Positions 15,572-25,031 of a stretch of DNA of 64,000 nt are shown piece after piece; within the stretch, counting starts at the first letter, position 1, and each line of letters begins with the position of its first letter. Both the position numbers and the translations under genes were made by a program. Below the pieces are notes generated by a model. It saw only the letters and a list, made by a program, of their open reading frames with translations. It ran no database searches and was not told where the DNA came from. Source of the DNA: an uncultured Bacteroidales bacterium. Lineage in GTDB: Bacteria > Bacteroidota > Bacteroidia > Bacteroidales > F082. The DNA lies in NCBI GenBank assembly GCA_900317055.1, contig ONFF01000006.1, positions 83,345-147,344 of the forward strand, given 5' to 3'.

Positions 15572-18172
15572 ATGAAAAAGACCTCTTTGCTTATCGCCAT
15601 TCTAATATCCTCGCTTATCGGCTTCGGGCAATCCTTACCTGACAATATCCTAGAGAACGAATGCAACGCGCCCTTGCCGGGGAGCACATGGAACGTACAC
15701 TTACTGTATTCAACGCCAGGCAACCCGATAGCCTCCTATGCTCCAGTCCTGGCAGGCGACATCGACGACAACGGCATCGTTGACATCGTGATGGCCCATT
15801 ACAAAGGCAACAACTATCGCACCAACACATTAGACATATACAGCGGTCTTGACCTATCGCTACAATATAGGTTCAACATCCAAGACTCTATCTATGTCTC
15901 CAACGGTCCCTATGCCTTAGGTAAATACACCAAGGCAAACGGCGACCAACAAGGCGCCATCTTTGTCCACGGTTACGACAGAAGAATACGCTCCTACACC
16001 ATCAATGGTACTTTACTGAATGTTTCCGACCGTGCCACTGCTTGTGACGGTATGGTCTCCTTGGCTGACTTCAACGGTGACGGCTATCCAGAAGTATATG
16101 CCGGCAGCGACATTTTCGACGCTGCAACACTGAAATGGCTTTGTTCCGGCCCTGCTGATAACAATATGGGGCTCAGCTTCAGGGGTGCTGCAGTAGGTGT
16201 TGTCAACCACCACCGTTGCTATTTCGCAATGTCGTTGGCCAGCAATGTACTCGGCGACGAGAAACAGGAACTGATATGCGGCAATACGATCTACAATGTC
16301 AACATCGAAAGTCGTACAGAACCAAGCCTGAATTCCATCACTGTCAACAAGACCATTACCCCGCCGAGCGGATACGCACAAGACGGTCATGCCAGCCTCG
16401 CTGACTTCGACCTTGACGGCGAATGCGAAGTGCTTGTTGTGCGTGACAATACCGACGACCATACATGGGGCACATGCTACTTTTATGCCTACAAACCTTC
16501 GAGTGGGCAAATCCTCTTCCAAAATTCCATCCAATGCCTATGTGCAGGTTATCCTCTTATCGGCAATGTCGACAATGACCCACATCCTGAAATAGTGTTT
16601 CTTGAAAAACGAAGTTACGCCCCAATGTACATCTATTGCTGGCGTTACACCCCCCAAGATGGACTCACTACCGTATGGCAAAAAACGCACGACGACACCT
16701 CCGGACAAACGGGCATCACACTGTTCGACTTCAACCAAGACAACATCATGGAGCTTGTCTATCGCGACAGCGAAAACCTTCGCATCATCAACGGCAGCGG
16801 TAAGAGCCACATCACTGGCAACGACACCATTTGTCCTTACAATCTTTTCGCTCGTAGGATGGCCGCCGGAACGGGTGTCGAATACCCAATTGTGGCCGAT
16901 GTAAACGGTGACGGCTCGGCCGAAATCATAGCTACGGGCTTACTCGACCAGTATTCCTCCAACCTTCCCGGCCAAGGTGGCGTTCATGTTTTCGGCAACC
17001 CAGGAGGCTGGTCGCCCGCACGGCCAGTTTGGAACCAATATATGTATCATGTTACCAATGTGAACGAAGACCTCACCATTCCCACTTACTGCTTTGACAA
17101 GGCGACAACTTTTACAGGTTCTGACGGTGCCACACATCGTCCCTACAACAATTTCCTGCAACAGGCGTGCTACATCACACCCCAAGGCGAGCCTTACAAC
17201 CCAAGTGGTTATGTAGTAGTGAATCATTTCGGAGAAGGCTGCGGAACCTATACCTTTCAGGACTCTACCTATACCGAAAACGGTGTCTATGAATACTACA
17301 TCGAAAACCCTTTAGGTTGCGACACGCTGATGTTGGTTCAAGTAGAACTGGGCGACACCATCCGCATTGAACAATCCGAAACCGTTTGCACCTCTTACTC
17401 TTGGAATGGAACGACTTATGATATGACAGGCGATTACGAACAGTATTTTAAGACTGAATCAGGCTGCGACAGCATCGTCACCCTGCATCTGACTATCGAT
17501 AATCAAGTTTACACCGACATTGCTGTCAGTACCTGCGACAGCTATACCTGGAACGGCACGACCTACAATGAAAGCGGGACTTACACTCAGACCTTCTCTG
17601 CTGCTAATGATTGCGACAGCATCGTCACATTAAACCTGACGATAAAGAACTCCATGCAGGTCGGTCCCATCCATGGCGAAGACCTCATATTCTACCAAAC
17701 CAACGGTGAATACACTTATAGCATCGACCCCGTACCTGGCTGCTTCGGTTACGAATGGGACATCGACGGACCTTGGAGCATCGAGTCTTCTCCCGACTCG
17801 CCAGAGTGTACTGTCGACATCTACTCTCCTGGCACTGCCACCCTAAAAGTGCGAGTCTACACTGAATGTGGCTTCATTGAACGCAGCCTTTACATCAACC
17901 ACGACGCCCGACCTGACATTGTCATCTACCCCAATCCCACCATGGCAGACTTCAGCCTGAAACTTTACGGAATGGAAGGAACTGCCTATATCATCATCTA
18001 CGATTATCTGGGGCAACTTATCGACCGATTCAGTGTTGAGGCCTCAGTGGGAGGCACCCTAGTACCCTACTCCCTGACAGGCAAAGCTGCAGGCGTGTAT
18101 CTTATTTGTGTCATGAATAGTTTTGAAGTACTAACAAGAAGAGTCATCAAGGACACACCCAGCACCATATGA
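15572..18172 (+). CDS. Secreted FG-GAP repeat protein with T9SS type A sorting domain
   Basis: An 866-residue exported protein. A signal peptide (KKTSLLIAILISSLIGFG|Q) is followed by at least six FG-GAP/VCBS-type calcium-loop repeats, for example GDIDDNGIVDIV, ADFNGDGYPEVY, ADFDLDGECEVL and ADVNGDGSAEII, over residues 50-470, likely a beta-propeller. Three roughly 45-residue repeats follow (about residues 555-695; consensus YxWNGTTY ... GCDSIVTLxLTI), then an Ig-like stretch and a C-terminal sorting domain starting IVIYPNPT that directs T9SS export and surface anchoring. The start 15572 gives the signal peptide. Binding partner unknown. Confidence 0.86.
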   Translation: MKKTSLLIAILISSLIGFGQSLPDNILENECNAPLPGSTWNVHLLYSTPGNPIASYAPVLAGDIDDNGIVDIVMAHYKGNNYRTNTLDIYSGLDLSLQYRFNIQDSIYVSNGPYALGKYTKANGDQQGAIFVHGYDRRIRSYTINGTLLNVSDRATACDGMVSLADFNGDGYPEVYAGSDIFDAATLKWLCSGPADNNMGLSFRGAAVGVVNHHRCYFAMSLASNVLGDEKQELICGNTIYNVNIESRTEPSLNSITVNKTITPPSGYAQDGHASLADFDLDGECEVLVVRDNTDDHTWGTCYFYAYKPSSGQILFQNSIQCLCAGYPLIGNVDNDPHPEIVFLEKRSYAPMYIYCWRYTPQDGLTTVWQKTHDDTSGQTGITLFDFNQDNIMELVYRDSENLRIINGSGKSHITGNDTICPYNLFARRMAAGTGVEYPIVADVNGDGSAEIIATGLLDQYSSNLPGQGGVHVFGNPGGWSPARPVWNQYMYHVTNVNEDLTIPTYCFDKATTFTGSDGATHRPYNNFLQQACYITPQGEPYNPSGYVVVNHFGEGCGTYTFQDSTYTENGVYEYYIENPLGCDTLMLVQVELGDTIRIEQSETVCTSYSWNGTTYDMTGDYEQYFKTESGCDSIVTLHLTIDNQVYTDIAVSTCDSYTWNGTTYNESGTYTQTFSAANDCDSIVTLNLTIKNSMQVGPIHGEDLIFYQTNGEYTYSIDPVPGCFGYEWDIDGPWSIESSPDSPECTVDIYSPGTATLKVRVYTECGFIERSLYINHDARPDIVIYPNPTMADFSLKLYGMEGTAYIIIYDYLGQLIDRFSVEASVGGTLVPYSLTGKAAGVYLICVMNSFEVLTRRVIKDTPSTI

Positions 18173-18204
18173 TTTACAATTGAAAATGGTGAAGCAAAAC
18201 CTGG

Positions 18205-19731
18205 CTATTTCTTGCTCACAAAATCCAAACCCTTATCAATCAAATCATTCACCGACTGGGAAATCTTCAGCTTATAAACAGAGAACAGCCCTACCACAAG
18301 GAAAAACATGGACTTCAGCAACGAGTCGATGACCAAACCAATCACCGGCTTGCCAAATTGTCCGACAAACCAAGGCGTCAGCGTCTTCGACCACAGCCAG
18401 TCAAGCCCAAACAAAACGACCACAACCAAAACGACCAGCAGTTGCTTTGACGACAAGGGCAAGGTGCCGATTTTCCAGCGAATCAGAGTCAAGAGGAGCG
18501 TATAGTGCACCATATAGGCCACCAAGGTCGCCATGGCTGCGCCATTCACGCCCCAATCGCCTACCCAACGCGCATTGAGCCACCAGGCCAAAACCGTCAG
18601 CAAGATGGTGAAAAACAGGGAGTAATAGTAGATTTTGGAATAGCTCAGCACCGTAGTTCCGACATTTAAAGTCGAATTGATCAAACGGCTGAGGCTCAAG
18701 ATGAGCACGGCCCATTTGCCTGCCGCGAACACTTCGCCGTTGGGCAACAGGGCAAAAACCGTGTCGATATTGATCCAAATGAAGAAAAACACCAATGAGC
18801 CAACAAGGAACTGGTGCAAGGAGACGCTCTTGCAGATACGATCAGCCTCCTTCACATTGCCATCGGCCATGGCCTGCGAAATCTGTGGCTTGCTGATGGT
18901 GCCTAGAGAGCGGTAAGGCATCTCTACCAACGAGGCGATATAGATGGCGATAGTCAAGATGCCACCCACGGCAAGACCTTGCTTGCCCGCAACAAAATAG
19001 CGGTTGAGCAAGGGAGTAATGTTGCCTGCCAAAGCTGAAGTGATAAGGAAGACGGTGTAAATCAAGAAGTCACGTTTCAGTTTAGGTGTAATATACTTCT
19101 TTTCGATGCGGAACGACACTCGATGCAAAGTCAGCAAATATACGATGTTGACCACTGTGGCTAAGCCATATGACACGCAAAACGCTATGACCATGCCCGT
19201 GAGGGAGAGGACATGGAAACCATAGAGCAAGTAGATGACCAAAGTCATCACCCGCAAACCCACCTCGCGGATGAATCGGGGCACCACGATGCGCATCAAC
19301 AGGTTGGAGTTGGTCTCGAACACCGAGATGTAGAGCATAAAGAAAGCCAGCGGGATTACATAATAGATGTAATCGATGAACAAGGCCGATTTCTCGGAGA
19401 AAAACGAAGCGATGGGACTTCGCAACGCAAAGAAGCAACCCAAGAAAACGGCAAAACCTATTAAGGGCACAATAAGCGTCCAGCCGAAAAAACCATGGTC
19501 GCGATTATCTTCGTCCTTGAAATAGGGGTAATAGCGCATCGCCGAGGTGTTAGTACCCAACTGAGCCAAACCCGAAAACAGCAAGGCTGATTGAAGCAAC
19601 ACATCGACCAGGCCGATCTCCTCCGTGGTCAGATATTTGGTCTGCACGAAGAAAGTCGTGATGATGCCCACTGCCACTCCAATATAGGTGGCAATGGTGC
19701 CCTTGATGCTCTGTCGTGCTACGATACCCAT
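18205..19731 (-). CDS. Oligosaccharide flippase / polysaccharide export MATE-like protein
   Basis: A 508-residue protein with about 12-14 hydrophobic helices, starting MGIVARQSIKGTIATYIGVA, the typical N-terminus of Wzx-type flippases (Polysacc_synt family) that move lipid-linked glycans across the inner membrane. NTSAMRYYPYFKDEDN and the amphipathic loop EMPYRSLGTISKPQISQAMA fit the family. It lies 9 nt downstream of the YihY gene and is part of the broader surface-glycan region, but its specific cargo cannot be deduced. Confidence 0.86.
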   Translation of the reverse strand: MGIVARQSIKGTIATYIGVAVGIITTFFVQTKYLTTEEIGLVDVLLQSALLFSGLAQLGTNTSAMRYYPYFKDEDNRDHGFFGWTLIVPLIGFAVFLGCFFALRSPIASFFSEKSALFIDYIYYVIPLAFFMLYISVFETNSNLLMRIVVPRFIREVGLRVMTLVIYLLYGFHVLSLTGMVIAFCVSYGLATVVNIVYLLTLHRVSFRIEKKYITPKLKRDFLIYTVFLITSALAGNITPLLNRYFVAGKQGLAVGGILTIAIYIASLVEMPYRSLGTISKPQISQAMADGNVKEADRICKSVSLHQFLVGSLVFFFIWINIDTVFALLPNGEVFAAGKWAVLILSLSRLINSTLNVGTTVLSYSKIYYYSLFFTILLTVLAWWLNARWVGDWGVNGAAMATLVAYMVHYTLLLTLIRWKIGTLPLSSKQLLVVLVVVVLFGLDWLWSKTLTPWFVGQFGKPVIGLVIDSLLKSMFFLVVGLFSVYKLKISQSVNDLIDKGLDFVSKK

Positions 19732-19740
19732 AACAATGGA

Positions 19741-21066
19741 CTAATCTTGGTATACTGGCTCTTTGGCATCGTCGTCCTCGTCGAAGCCTTTGTTGTATTG
19801 TTCATCGGAGTTCTTACGCTCCTGCTCGGCATAGTCCTGATATGCCTTGATAATCAGCTCGTAGTCCTTTTTCTTCTCTTCCAAATCCTGGATAAGGGCT
19901 TGTTTTGCCTCGACCTCTTTTTTCAATTCCTCAATCCTGGTGTCACGATTCTGATTGGCAACTTGATAGGCAACAATGTGTTTCCTCAAGTCCTCGATGA
20001 CGATTTTCTTTCTGCGGGTGGCATCCTCAGCCGAGCTCAGTTTCATGGCTTCGCGACGTATACCAGAGTTCAAGTCATCGCCTGCCAAAATCAATATGGC
20101 GACAACCCAAATCCAAAGCAGCAGGATGATGAGCGTTCCAATAGAGCCATACAACACATTGTAACGAGAAAAGTTGGAAATATAGGAATTGAATCCAACT
20201 GTGCCAAGGATGAAAAGTGAAGTGGCGAGAATCGTTCCCGGGCTGAAAACGACAAACTCGCGATATTTCTTACCATTTGCTCGCGGATGCTTGAGTTCCT
20301 TGCGATAATGTTCGTTAAACCTAACATTACCAAAATAATACAGCATGGAGATACCGATGCTCAAGGCAAAGATGCCGACCACCCATCGCAACACGACGAA
20401 CAGGAAAAAGGTGAACGAGCCCCATTCGATGATATTGCTATCCACCAAATACTTGATAGCCGTGCCACCCAATGAAATCAGCAGCACCGAAATCACAATC
20501 AATATGCCAATAACGACAAGCATAATGAGGGCAAAAACACGTTGGATGATCCACCCTTTAAAGCCCAATCCTTTGGAGGTGACATAGTCGGCATACACAT
20601 TCCGGAAGCCATTGAAGAAAGCCACGACACCGCCCGAACCGAAGACCAAGCACAAAACGATACTGATGGAGAGCAAGCCGTCGTGCGGTTGGTTCATGAT
20701 GCCGTCAATGGTCTCTTTCACGAAGTCGAGCGTCCCCGAGGGGATGAAGAAATCGTTAAGGAGCATCATCACTCGCTCATAGAGGTGGGGGATGGGAATA
20801 TAGGGTATCAGCGTGAAAAAGAACAACACTAACGGGAACAGCGCCACAAAGAAGTTGAATGCCACACCCGCTGCTCGGTCGACCGTACGACCTTTTGTAA
20901 ACGACTTGATAAAGTCAATCAATACGGTCAAAAGAGGGAGCTTGGTACCAGGAAAGCGAACCCGACGCAAGTAATTGTCGTCCTTGTTGTACCACTCCGT
21001 CACGGCCTTCACCTTAGCCTGAAACCATGTCTTCAGTTTACCGTCTTTTTTCTCTTTTTTGGACAT
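19741..21066 (-). CDS. YihY/BrkB family inner-membrane protein with coiled-coil tail
   Basis: A 441-residue protein. Residues about 35-320 carry six hydrophobic segments with YihY signatures: GRTVDRAAGVAFNFFVALFP, LGFKGWIIQRVFALI and a final YGSIGTLIILLLWIWVVA before GDDLNSGIR. The last 100 residues form a charged coiled coil (heptads in EELKKEVEAKQALIQDLEEK) with an acidic end, longer than in the Escherichia coli family member. The family's function is unsettled; it was wrongly called ribonuclease BN in the past. First gene of a two-gene unit with the flippase. Confidence 0.87.
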   Translation of the reverse strand: MSKKEKKDGKLKTWFQAKVKAVTEWYNKDDNYLRRVRFPGTKLPLLTVLIDFIKSFTKGRTVDRAAGVAFNFFVALFPLVLFFFTLIPYIPIPHLYERVMMLLNDFFIPSGTLDFVKETIDGIMNQPHDGLLSISIVLCLVFGSGGVVAFFNGFRNVYADYVTSKGLGFKGWIIQRVFALIMLVVIGILIVISVLLISLGGTAIKYLVDSNIIEWGSFTFFLFVVLRWVVGIFALSIGISMLYYFGNVRFNEHYRKELKHPRANGKKYREFVVFSPGTILATSLFILGTVGFNSYISNFSRYNVLYGSIGTLIILLLWIWVVAILILAGDDLNSGIRREAMKLSSAEDATRRKKIVIEDLRKHIVAYQVANQNRDTRIEELKKEVEAKQALIQDLEEKKKDYELIIKAYQDYAEQERKNSDEQYNKGFDEDDDAKEPVYQD

Positions 21067-21086
21067 AATTCCAATGAATTAAATTG

Positions 21087-21094
21087 CAAAAATA
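21087..21094 (-). promoter_or_regulatory. -7 promoter element of the YihY-flippase unit
   Basis: The reverse strand reads TATTTTTG, 20 nt before the ATG at 21066. Confidence 0.5.
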
Positions 21095-21100
21095 GTGGTT

Positions 21101-21132
21101 TTTGGTTGAATGGTGAAAAAAAAGTATTTTTG
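21101..21132 (+). promoter_or_regulatory. Promoter of the RseC-family gene, very close to the start codon
   Basis: TTTG at 21101-21104 and TATTTTTG at 21125-21132 are 20 nt apart. The only good ATG (21137) begins 4 nt after the -7 element, so the mRNA would have almost no leader. Confidence 0.6.
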
Positions 21133-21136
21133 CGGC

Positions 21137-21553
21137 ATGAAAAACGCAGAAACCATCTCCCATGAGGGTGTCGTCGCCAAAATCACCGACGACGAACTGG
21201 AAATCAAGATACTGGCACAGAGTGCCTGCGCAGCCTGCCATGCCAAAAGCGCATGCGGCATGGGCGAACAAGCCGAGAAGATCCTCACCGTGCCCCGTCC
21301 TAAAGGCAGGGACTTTGCCCTCAACCAAAAAGTCAATGTTAGAATGGCCATCGGACAAGGCAACAAAGCGGCTATCTTAGCTTATCTAATCCCTATCGTT
21401 TTGCTTTTGGCCGTGCTTTTTGTCTGCTTAGGCCTAGGCATGAATGAAGGCCTCGCTGCCCTCGTCAGTATCGTTTCGCTTGTACCTTATTATATTGTGC
21501 TTTACCTGAAACGGGACAAACTCAAAAAACGGTTCGAGTACACCATCGAATAA
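21137..21553 (+). CDS. RseC/MucC family protein (SoxR-reducing system)
   Basis: A 138-residue membrane protein: an N-terminal beta-domain with the cysteine cluster SACAACHAKSACGMGE (residues 29-44, CxxC plus a further Cys), then two transmembrane helices (about 78-120) and a basic tail. This is the RseC family, which accompanies Rnf-type genes and, in E. coli, takes part with Rsx in reducing the SoxR FeS cluster; in this organism a role with the Rnf complex is inferred from the position 87 nt upstream of rnfB. The start 21137 is placed by family alignment; an upstream in-frame codon at 21110 would precede the promoter. Confidence 0.87.
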   Translation: MKNAETISHEGVVAKITDDELEIKILAQSACAACHAKSACGMGEQAEKILTVPRPKGRDFALNQKVNVRMAIGQGNKAAILAYLIPIVLLLAVLFVCLGLGMNEGLAALVSIVSLVPYYIVLYLKRDKLKKRFEYTIE

Positions 21554-21570
21554 AAAACCGAAAATTTTCC

Positions 21571-21601
21571 TTTGTCGAAAAAAGGAGTTTCCGTATTTTT
21601 G
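21571..21601 (+). promoter_or_regulatory. Promoter of the rnf operon
   Basis: TTTG at 21571-21574 and TATTTTTG at 21594-21601 are 19 nt apart; rnfB starts 39 nt downstream. Confidence 0.65.
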
Positions 21602-21640
21602 CAGGTTTAAAATTGAAAACAAACTCAAAATTCTATACAG

Positions 21641-22585
21641 ATGAGTAATACTTTACTAATTTCCCTTGCGGTTCTCGGAATCCTAGGCGGCATCTTAGCC
21701 GTGGTTCTGTACATCGTGGCACAGAAGTTCAAGGTGGAAGAGAACCCTTTGATTGATGAAGCGGAGGCCTGTCTGCCCGGCGCCAACTGCGGTGGCTGCG
21801 GCTTTGCAGGCTGCCGTGCCTTGGCCGAGGCTTGTGTGAAGCAAGCCGCCGAAAAAGGCAACATCGACGGACTGGCCTGTCCTGGCACCGACATGGGCAA
21901 GGTGGCCGCTGTCCTTGGGCTGACCGCTGGCACCTTCGAGCCTAAGATTGCCGTGGTGCGCTGCAACGGTAGCTGCCAGAACTCACCCGCCAAGGTGCAT
22001 TATGAAGGCGCCGACATTTGCGCTTTCGCCAACACCCTATATGCTGGCGAAGGCGGCTGCTCGAAAGGCTGTCTTGGCCTCGGCGACTGCGTGAAGAAGT
22101 GTAACTTCGATGCGCTGCACATCGACAAGGAGACGGGACTGCCCGTCGTCGACCCCGACAAATGCGTGGGGTGCGGTGTGTGCGCCAAGACCTGCCCGCG
22201 TGGCATCATCGAAGTACGTCCGCGCGGCAAGAAAGACCGTCGCGTCTATGTATGCTGCGTCAACACCGACAAGGGTGCCTTGGTCGTCAAGAACTGCTCG
22301 GTGGGCTGCATCGGTTGCCAAAAGTGCTTGAAAGAATGTCCCTTCGAGGCTATCGAGATGCGCGGCAACCTCGCCTACATCGACCCGGCCAAGTGCAAGG
22401 CCTGTGGCAAGTGCGCCAAAGTCTGTCCTCGTGGCACCATTCACGCCATCAACTTCCCCGCTCCCAAGCCAGAAGCTCCAGCCTTACAAGATGCTGAACC
22501 CGCTGTGAAGCCCCAACCAAAACCGGAAGCACAGCCTGTGGAAGTGAAAACTGAAGTCAAACCCGAAAACACCGTCACAGCATGA
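21641..22585 (+). CDS. rnfB: Rnf complex subunit RnfB, multi-cluster ferredoxin
   Basis: A 314-residue electron-input subunit of the ion-pumping ferredoxin:NAD+ oxidoreductase. One N-terminal helix anchors it; GANCGGCGFAGC is the first FeS domain. A cysteine-rich middle (CSKGCLGLGDCVKKC) and three classical ferredoxin motifs, CVGCGVCAKTCP, CIGCQKCLKECP and CKACGKCAKVCP, follow. The C-terminus is a Pro/Lys/Glu-rich tail of about 45 residues, unlike the short gammaproteobacterial form. The gene's TGA overlaps the rnfC ATG (ATGA). Call firm. Confidence 0.96.
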   Translation: MSNTLLISLAVLGILGGILAVVLYIVAQKFKVEENPLIDEAEACLPGANCGGCGFAGCRALAEACVKQAAEKGNIDGLACPGTDMGKVAAVLGLTAGTFEPKIAVVRCNGSCQNSPAKVHYEGADICAFANTLYAGEGGCSKGCLGLGDCVKKCNFDALHIDKETGLPVVDPDKCVGCGVCAKTCPRGIIEVRPRGKKDRRVYVCCVNTDKGALVVKNCSVGCIGCQKCLKECPFEAIEMRGNLAYIDPAKCKACGKCAKVCPRGTIHAINFPAPKPEAPALQDAEPAVKPQPKPEAQPVEVKTEVKPENTVTA

Positions 22586-23934
22586 ACCCGATAAAGACTT
22601 TCAAAAAGGGTGGCGTACATCCGGAAGAGAACAAACTCTCGGCCGAGCTGCCCATACAAGACTTTCCGATGCCCAAACAAATCATCGTCCCGCTGGGACA
22701 ATGTCTTGGCGCACCGGCTGACTGCATCGTCAACAAAGGCGACCATGTGCTGACGGGTCAACTCATCGGCACAGCCAAAGGCTTTATCTCAGCCAATGTC
22801 CACTCCCCTGCCACTGGCACTGTCTCCAAAATCGATGTGGTAATGGATCATACGGGCTACTACAAGCCCGCCGTCTTCATCGATGTGGAACCCGACCAAT
22901 GGGCTGAAGGCATCATCGAAACCGATAAACTGCTTACGGACATCAAGTTGGACTCCAAACAAATCATCGACAAAGTGAAGGAATGCGGCATCGTCGGCAT
23001 GGGCGGCGCCACCTTCCCCACCCATGTCAAGCTGATGGTCCCCGAAGGTAAAAAAGCCGAATATGTCATCATCAACGCTGCCGAATGTGAGCCTTACCTG
23101 ACCTGCGACTATCGCCTACTTTTGGAGAAGACCCAAGAGTTCCTCATGGGTGTCAAGATTCTTATGAAGGCCGTCAATACTAACAAAGGCATTATCGGCA
23201 TCGAGCAAAACAAGATGAAAGCCATCGAATTACTCGATAAGACCATCAACGAGCATAAAGATTTGTACGCTGGCATCGAGGTGCAGCCTTTGAAGACCAA
23301 ATACCCGCAAGGCGGTGAAAAGCAAATCATCAAGGCCATCACCGGCCGCGAGGTGCCTTCGGGCAAGCTACCCATCGAGACGGGTTGCGTCGTAGTCAAT
23401 GTGGCTTCGACCTACGCCGTCTATGAGGCCGTGCAGAAGAACAAGCCTTTGATTGAGCGTATCGTTACCGTCACGGGCAAGTCGGTCAAGAAGCCGGGCA
23501 ACTTCCGCGTGCGTTTTGGCACCCCTGCCGACCTCCTCATCGAGGCCGCTGGCGGTCTGCCCGAGGACATCACCGATGTCATCAACGGTGGTCCTATGAT
23601 GGGCAAATCTGTCTCCGTCACCAACTTCCCGTGCATCAAAGGCACATCGGGCATTCTGCTAATGACCCTCAAGGAAGCCCAAGACCGTCGACAGACCAAC
23701 TGCATCCGCTGCGGTCGTTGCGCAGGTGCTTGCCCGATGGGATTGCAGCCCTTCCTGCTCCACAAGGTGGCCAAGCAGAACAATTTCGACGAGACCGAGA
23801 AGAACCACATCATGGACTGCATCGAATGCGGTTCCTGCGAGTTCACCTGTCCCGCCAACATCCCGCTGCTCGACTACATCCGTTACGGCAAGGCCAAGAC
23901 CGGCGCCATCATCCGTGCGCGTAATCAGAAATAA
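22582..23934 (+). CDS. rnfC: Rnf complex subunit RnfC, NADH/FMN-binding
   Basis: A 450-residue peripheral subunit that carries the NAD(H) and FMN sites. The N-terminus MNPIKTFKKGGVHPEENK is typical; GMGGATFPTHVK is the nucleotide-binding glycine-rich motif and AAECEPYLTCDYRL the FMN region. Two ferredoxin motifs, CIRCGRCAGACPMG and CIECGSCEFTCP, close the protein. Length matches the common 430-450-residue form without the long proteobacterial tail. Translationally coupled to rnfB. A 67-nt repeat separates it from rnfD. Confidence 0.96.
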   Translation: MNPIKTFKKGGVHPEENKLSAELPIQDFPMPKQIIVPLGQCLGAPADCIVNKGDHVLTGQLIGTAKGFISANVHSPATGTVSKIDVVMDHTGYYKPAVFIDVEPDQWAEGIIETDKLLTDIKLDSKQIIDKVKECGIVGMGGATFPTHVKLMVPEGKKAEYVIINAAECEPYLTCDYRLLLEKTQEFLMGVKILMKAVNTNKGIIGIEQNKMKAIELLDKTINEHKDLYAGIEVQPLKTKYPQGGEKQIIKAITGREVPSGKLPIETGCVVVNVASTYAVYEAVQKNKPLIERIVTVTGKSVKKPGNFRVRFGTPADLLIEAAGGLPEDITDVINGGPMMGKSVSVTNFPCIKGTSGILLMTLKEAQDRRQTNCIRCGRCAGACPMGLQPFLLHKVAKQNNFDETEKNHIMDCIECGSCEFTCPANIPLLDYIRYGKAKTGAIIRARNQK

Positions 23935-24001
23935 GCCATCAGCTGTCAGCTATCAGCTAGGTCAGCGCTTGCTGAAAGCTGATTGCTGAGAGCTGAAAGC
24001 C
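23935..24001 (+). repeat. Heptamer-built inverted repeat inside the rnf operon
   Basis: The left half is direct copies of a 7-nt word (TCAGCTG, TCAGCTA, TCAGCT); the right half carries the same word in reverse complement (read backwards: TCAGCTC, TCAGCAA, TCAGCTT, TCAGCAA). It begins right after the rnfC stop and ends 29 nt before rnfD. It can fold into a stem-loop and is the only sizeable gap in the otherwise packed B-C-D-G-E-A operon. Confidence 0.75.
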
Positions 24002-24030
24002 AAAATACTAAACGATTAAACATTTCAACA

Positions 24031-25026
24031 ATGAATAAATACACAATATCCGGTTCGCCGCATGTGCATTCGACGGAAAACACGAGGAAAATCATGTATC
24101 GTGTGCTCCTCGCCTTGCTTCCCGCCTTGCTTGTGGCCATTTACTATTTCGGCTGGTATGCCCTTCGCCTGACCCTCATCACGATGGCCACCTGCATGCT
24201 AACCGAATGGCTCATTCAGAAATTCCTTATCAAAGGTCCCTTGACCATCAACGACGGTTCGGCCGCACTGACGGGTCTCTTGTTGGCCTTCAATGTGCCT
24301 GCCAACCTTCCCATCTGGATGGCCATCGTGGGTAGTGTTGTCGCCATCGGCATCGGCAAGATGGCTTTCGGTGGCTTGGGCAAGAACCCCTTCAACCCCG
24401 CCTTGGTAGGCCGTGTGTTCATGCTTGTGTCGTTCCCGACCGCCATGACCACCTGGCCGCAGGCCGCACCTATCTTTGACAAAGGCTTCTTCGCCGACGC
24501 TGTTACGGGTCCCACACCGCTCGGCATCCTGAAAGAAGCTGGTGTCGGCTCGTTGGCCGAAACTGGCAACCTGCAGTTCCTTGACATGGTTTTAGGTAAC
24601 CGTGGCGGTGCCTTCGGCGAGGTCTGTGCCATCGCCTTGTTGCTTGGTGCCATCTACCTCATCTGCCGTAAAGTCATCGACATCTGGACACCGTTGAGCA
24701 TCCTGCTCACCGTGTTCATCTTCACGGGTATCTGCTACCTCATCAACCCAGCCCAATACATTGCTCCTTGGTATCATCTGGTGTATGGCGGTCTCATCCT
24801 CGGTGCTTTCTTCATGGCTACCGATATGGTGACCTCCCCGATGACAGTACGAGGCAAGCTCTTGTTCGGCTTTGGCATCGGCGCCATCACGGTCATCATT
24901 CGTCTGTGGGGTGCCTATCCCGAGGGCGTGTCGTTCGCCATCTTGATTATGAACGCTTTCACGCCACTCATCAACAAGGCTTTCAAGCCCAAAGTTTTCG
25001 GTGTTGTCAAACCCTCTAAAAACTAA
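24031..25026 (+). CDS. rnfD: Rnf complex subunit RnfD, flavinylated membrane protein
   Basis: A 331-residue membrane subunit with about nine to ten helices that moves electrons and couples them to ion transport. The start NKYTISGSPHVHSTENTRKI is typical. GKNPFNPALVGRVF is conserved, and DAVTGPTPL (Thr162) corresponds to the DxxSGAT site where FMN is attached by ApbE; the Ala before Thr is Pro here. The ATG at 24031 rather than 23983 is chosen because the longer start would be translated from the intergenic repeat. rnfG starts 5 nt later. Confidence 0.95.
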   Translation: MNKYTISGSPHVHSTENTRKIMYRVLLALLPALLVAIYYFGWYALRLTLITMATCMLTEWLIQKFLIKGPLTINDGSAALTGLLLAFNVPANLPIWMAIVGSVVAIGIGKMAFGGLGKNPFNPALVGRVFMLVSFPTAMTTWPQAAPIFDKGFFADAVTGPTPLGILKEAGVGSLAETGNLQFLDMVLGNRGGAFGEVCAIALLLGAIYLICRKVIDIWTPLSILLTVFIFTGICYLINPAQYIAPWYHLVYGGLILGAFFMATDMVTSPMTVRGKLLFGFGIGAITVIIRLWGAYPEGVSFAILIMNAFTPLINKAFKPKVFGVVKPSKN

Positions 25027-25031
25027 TCGCC

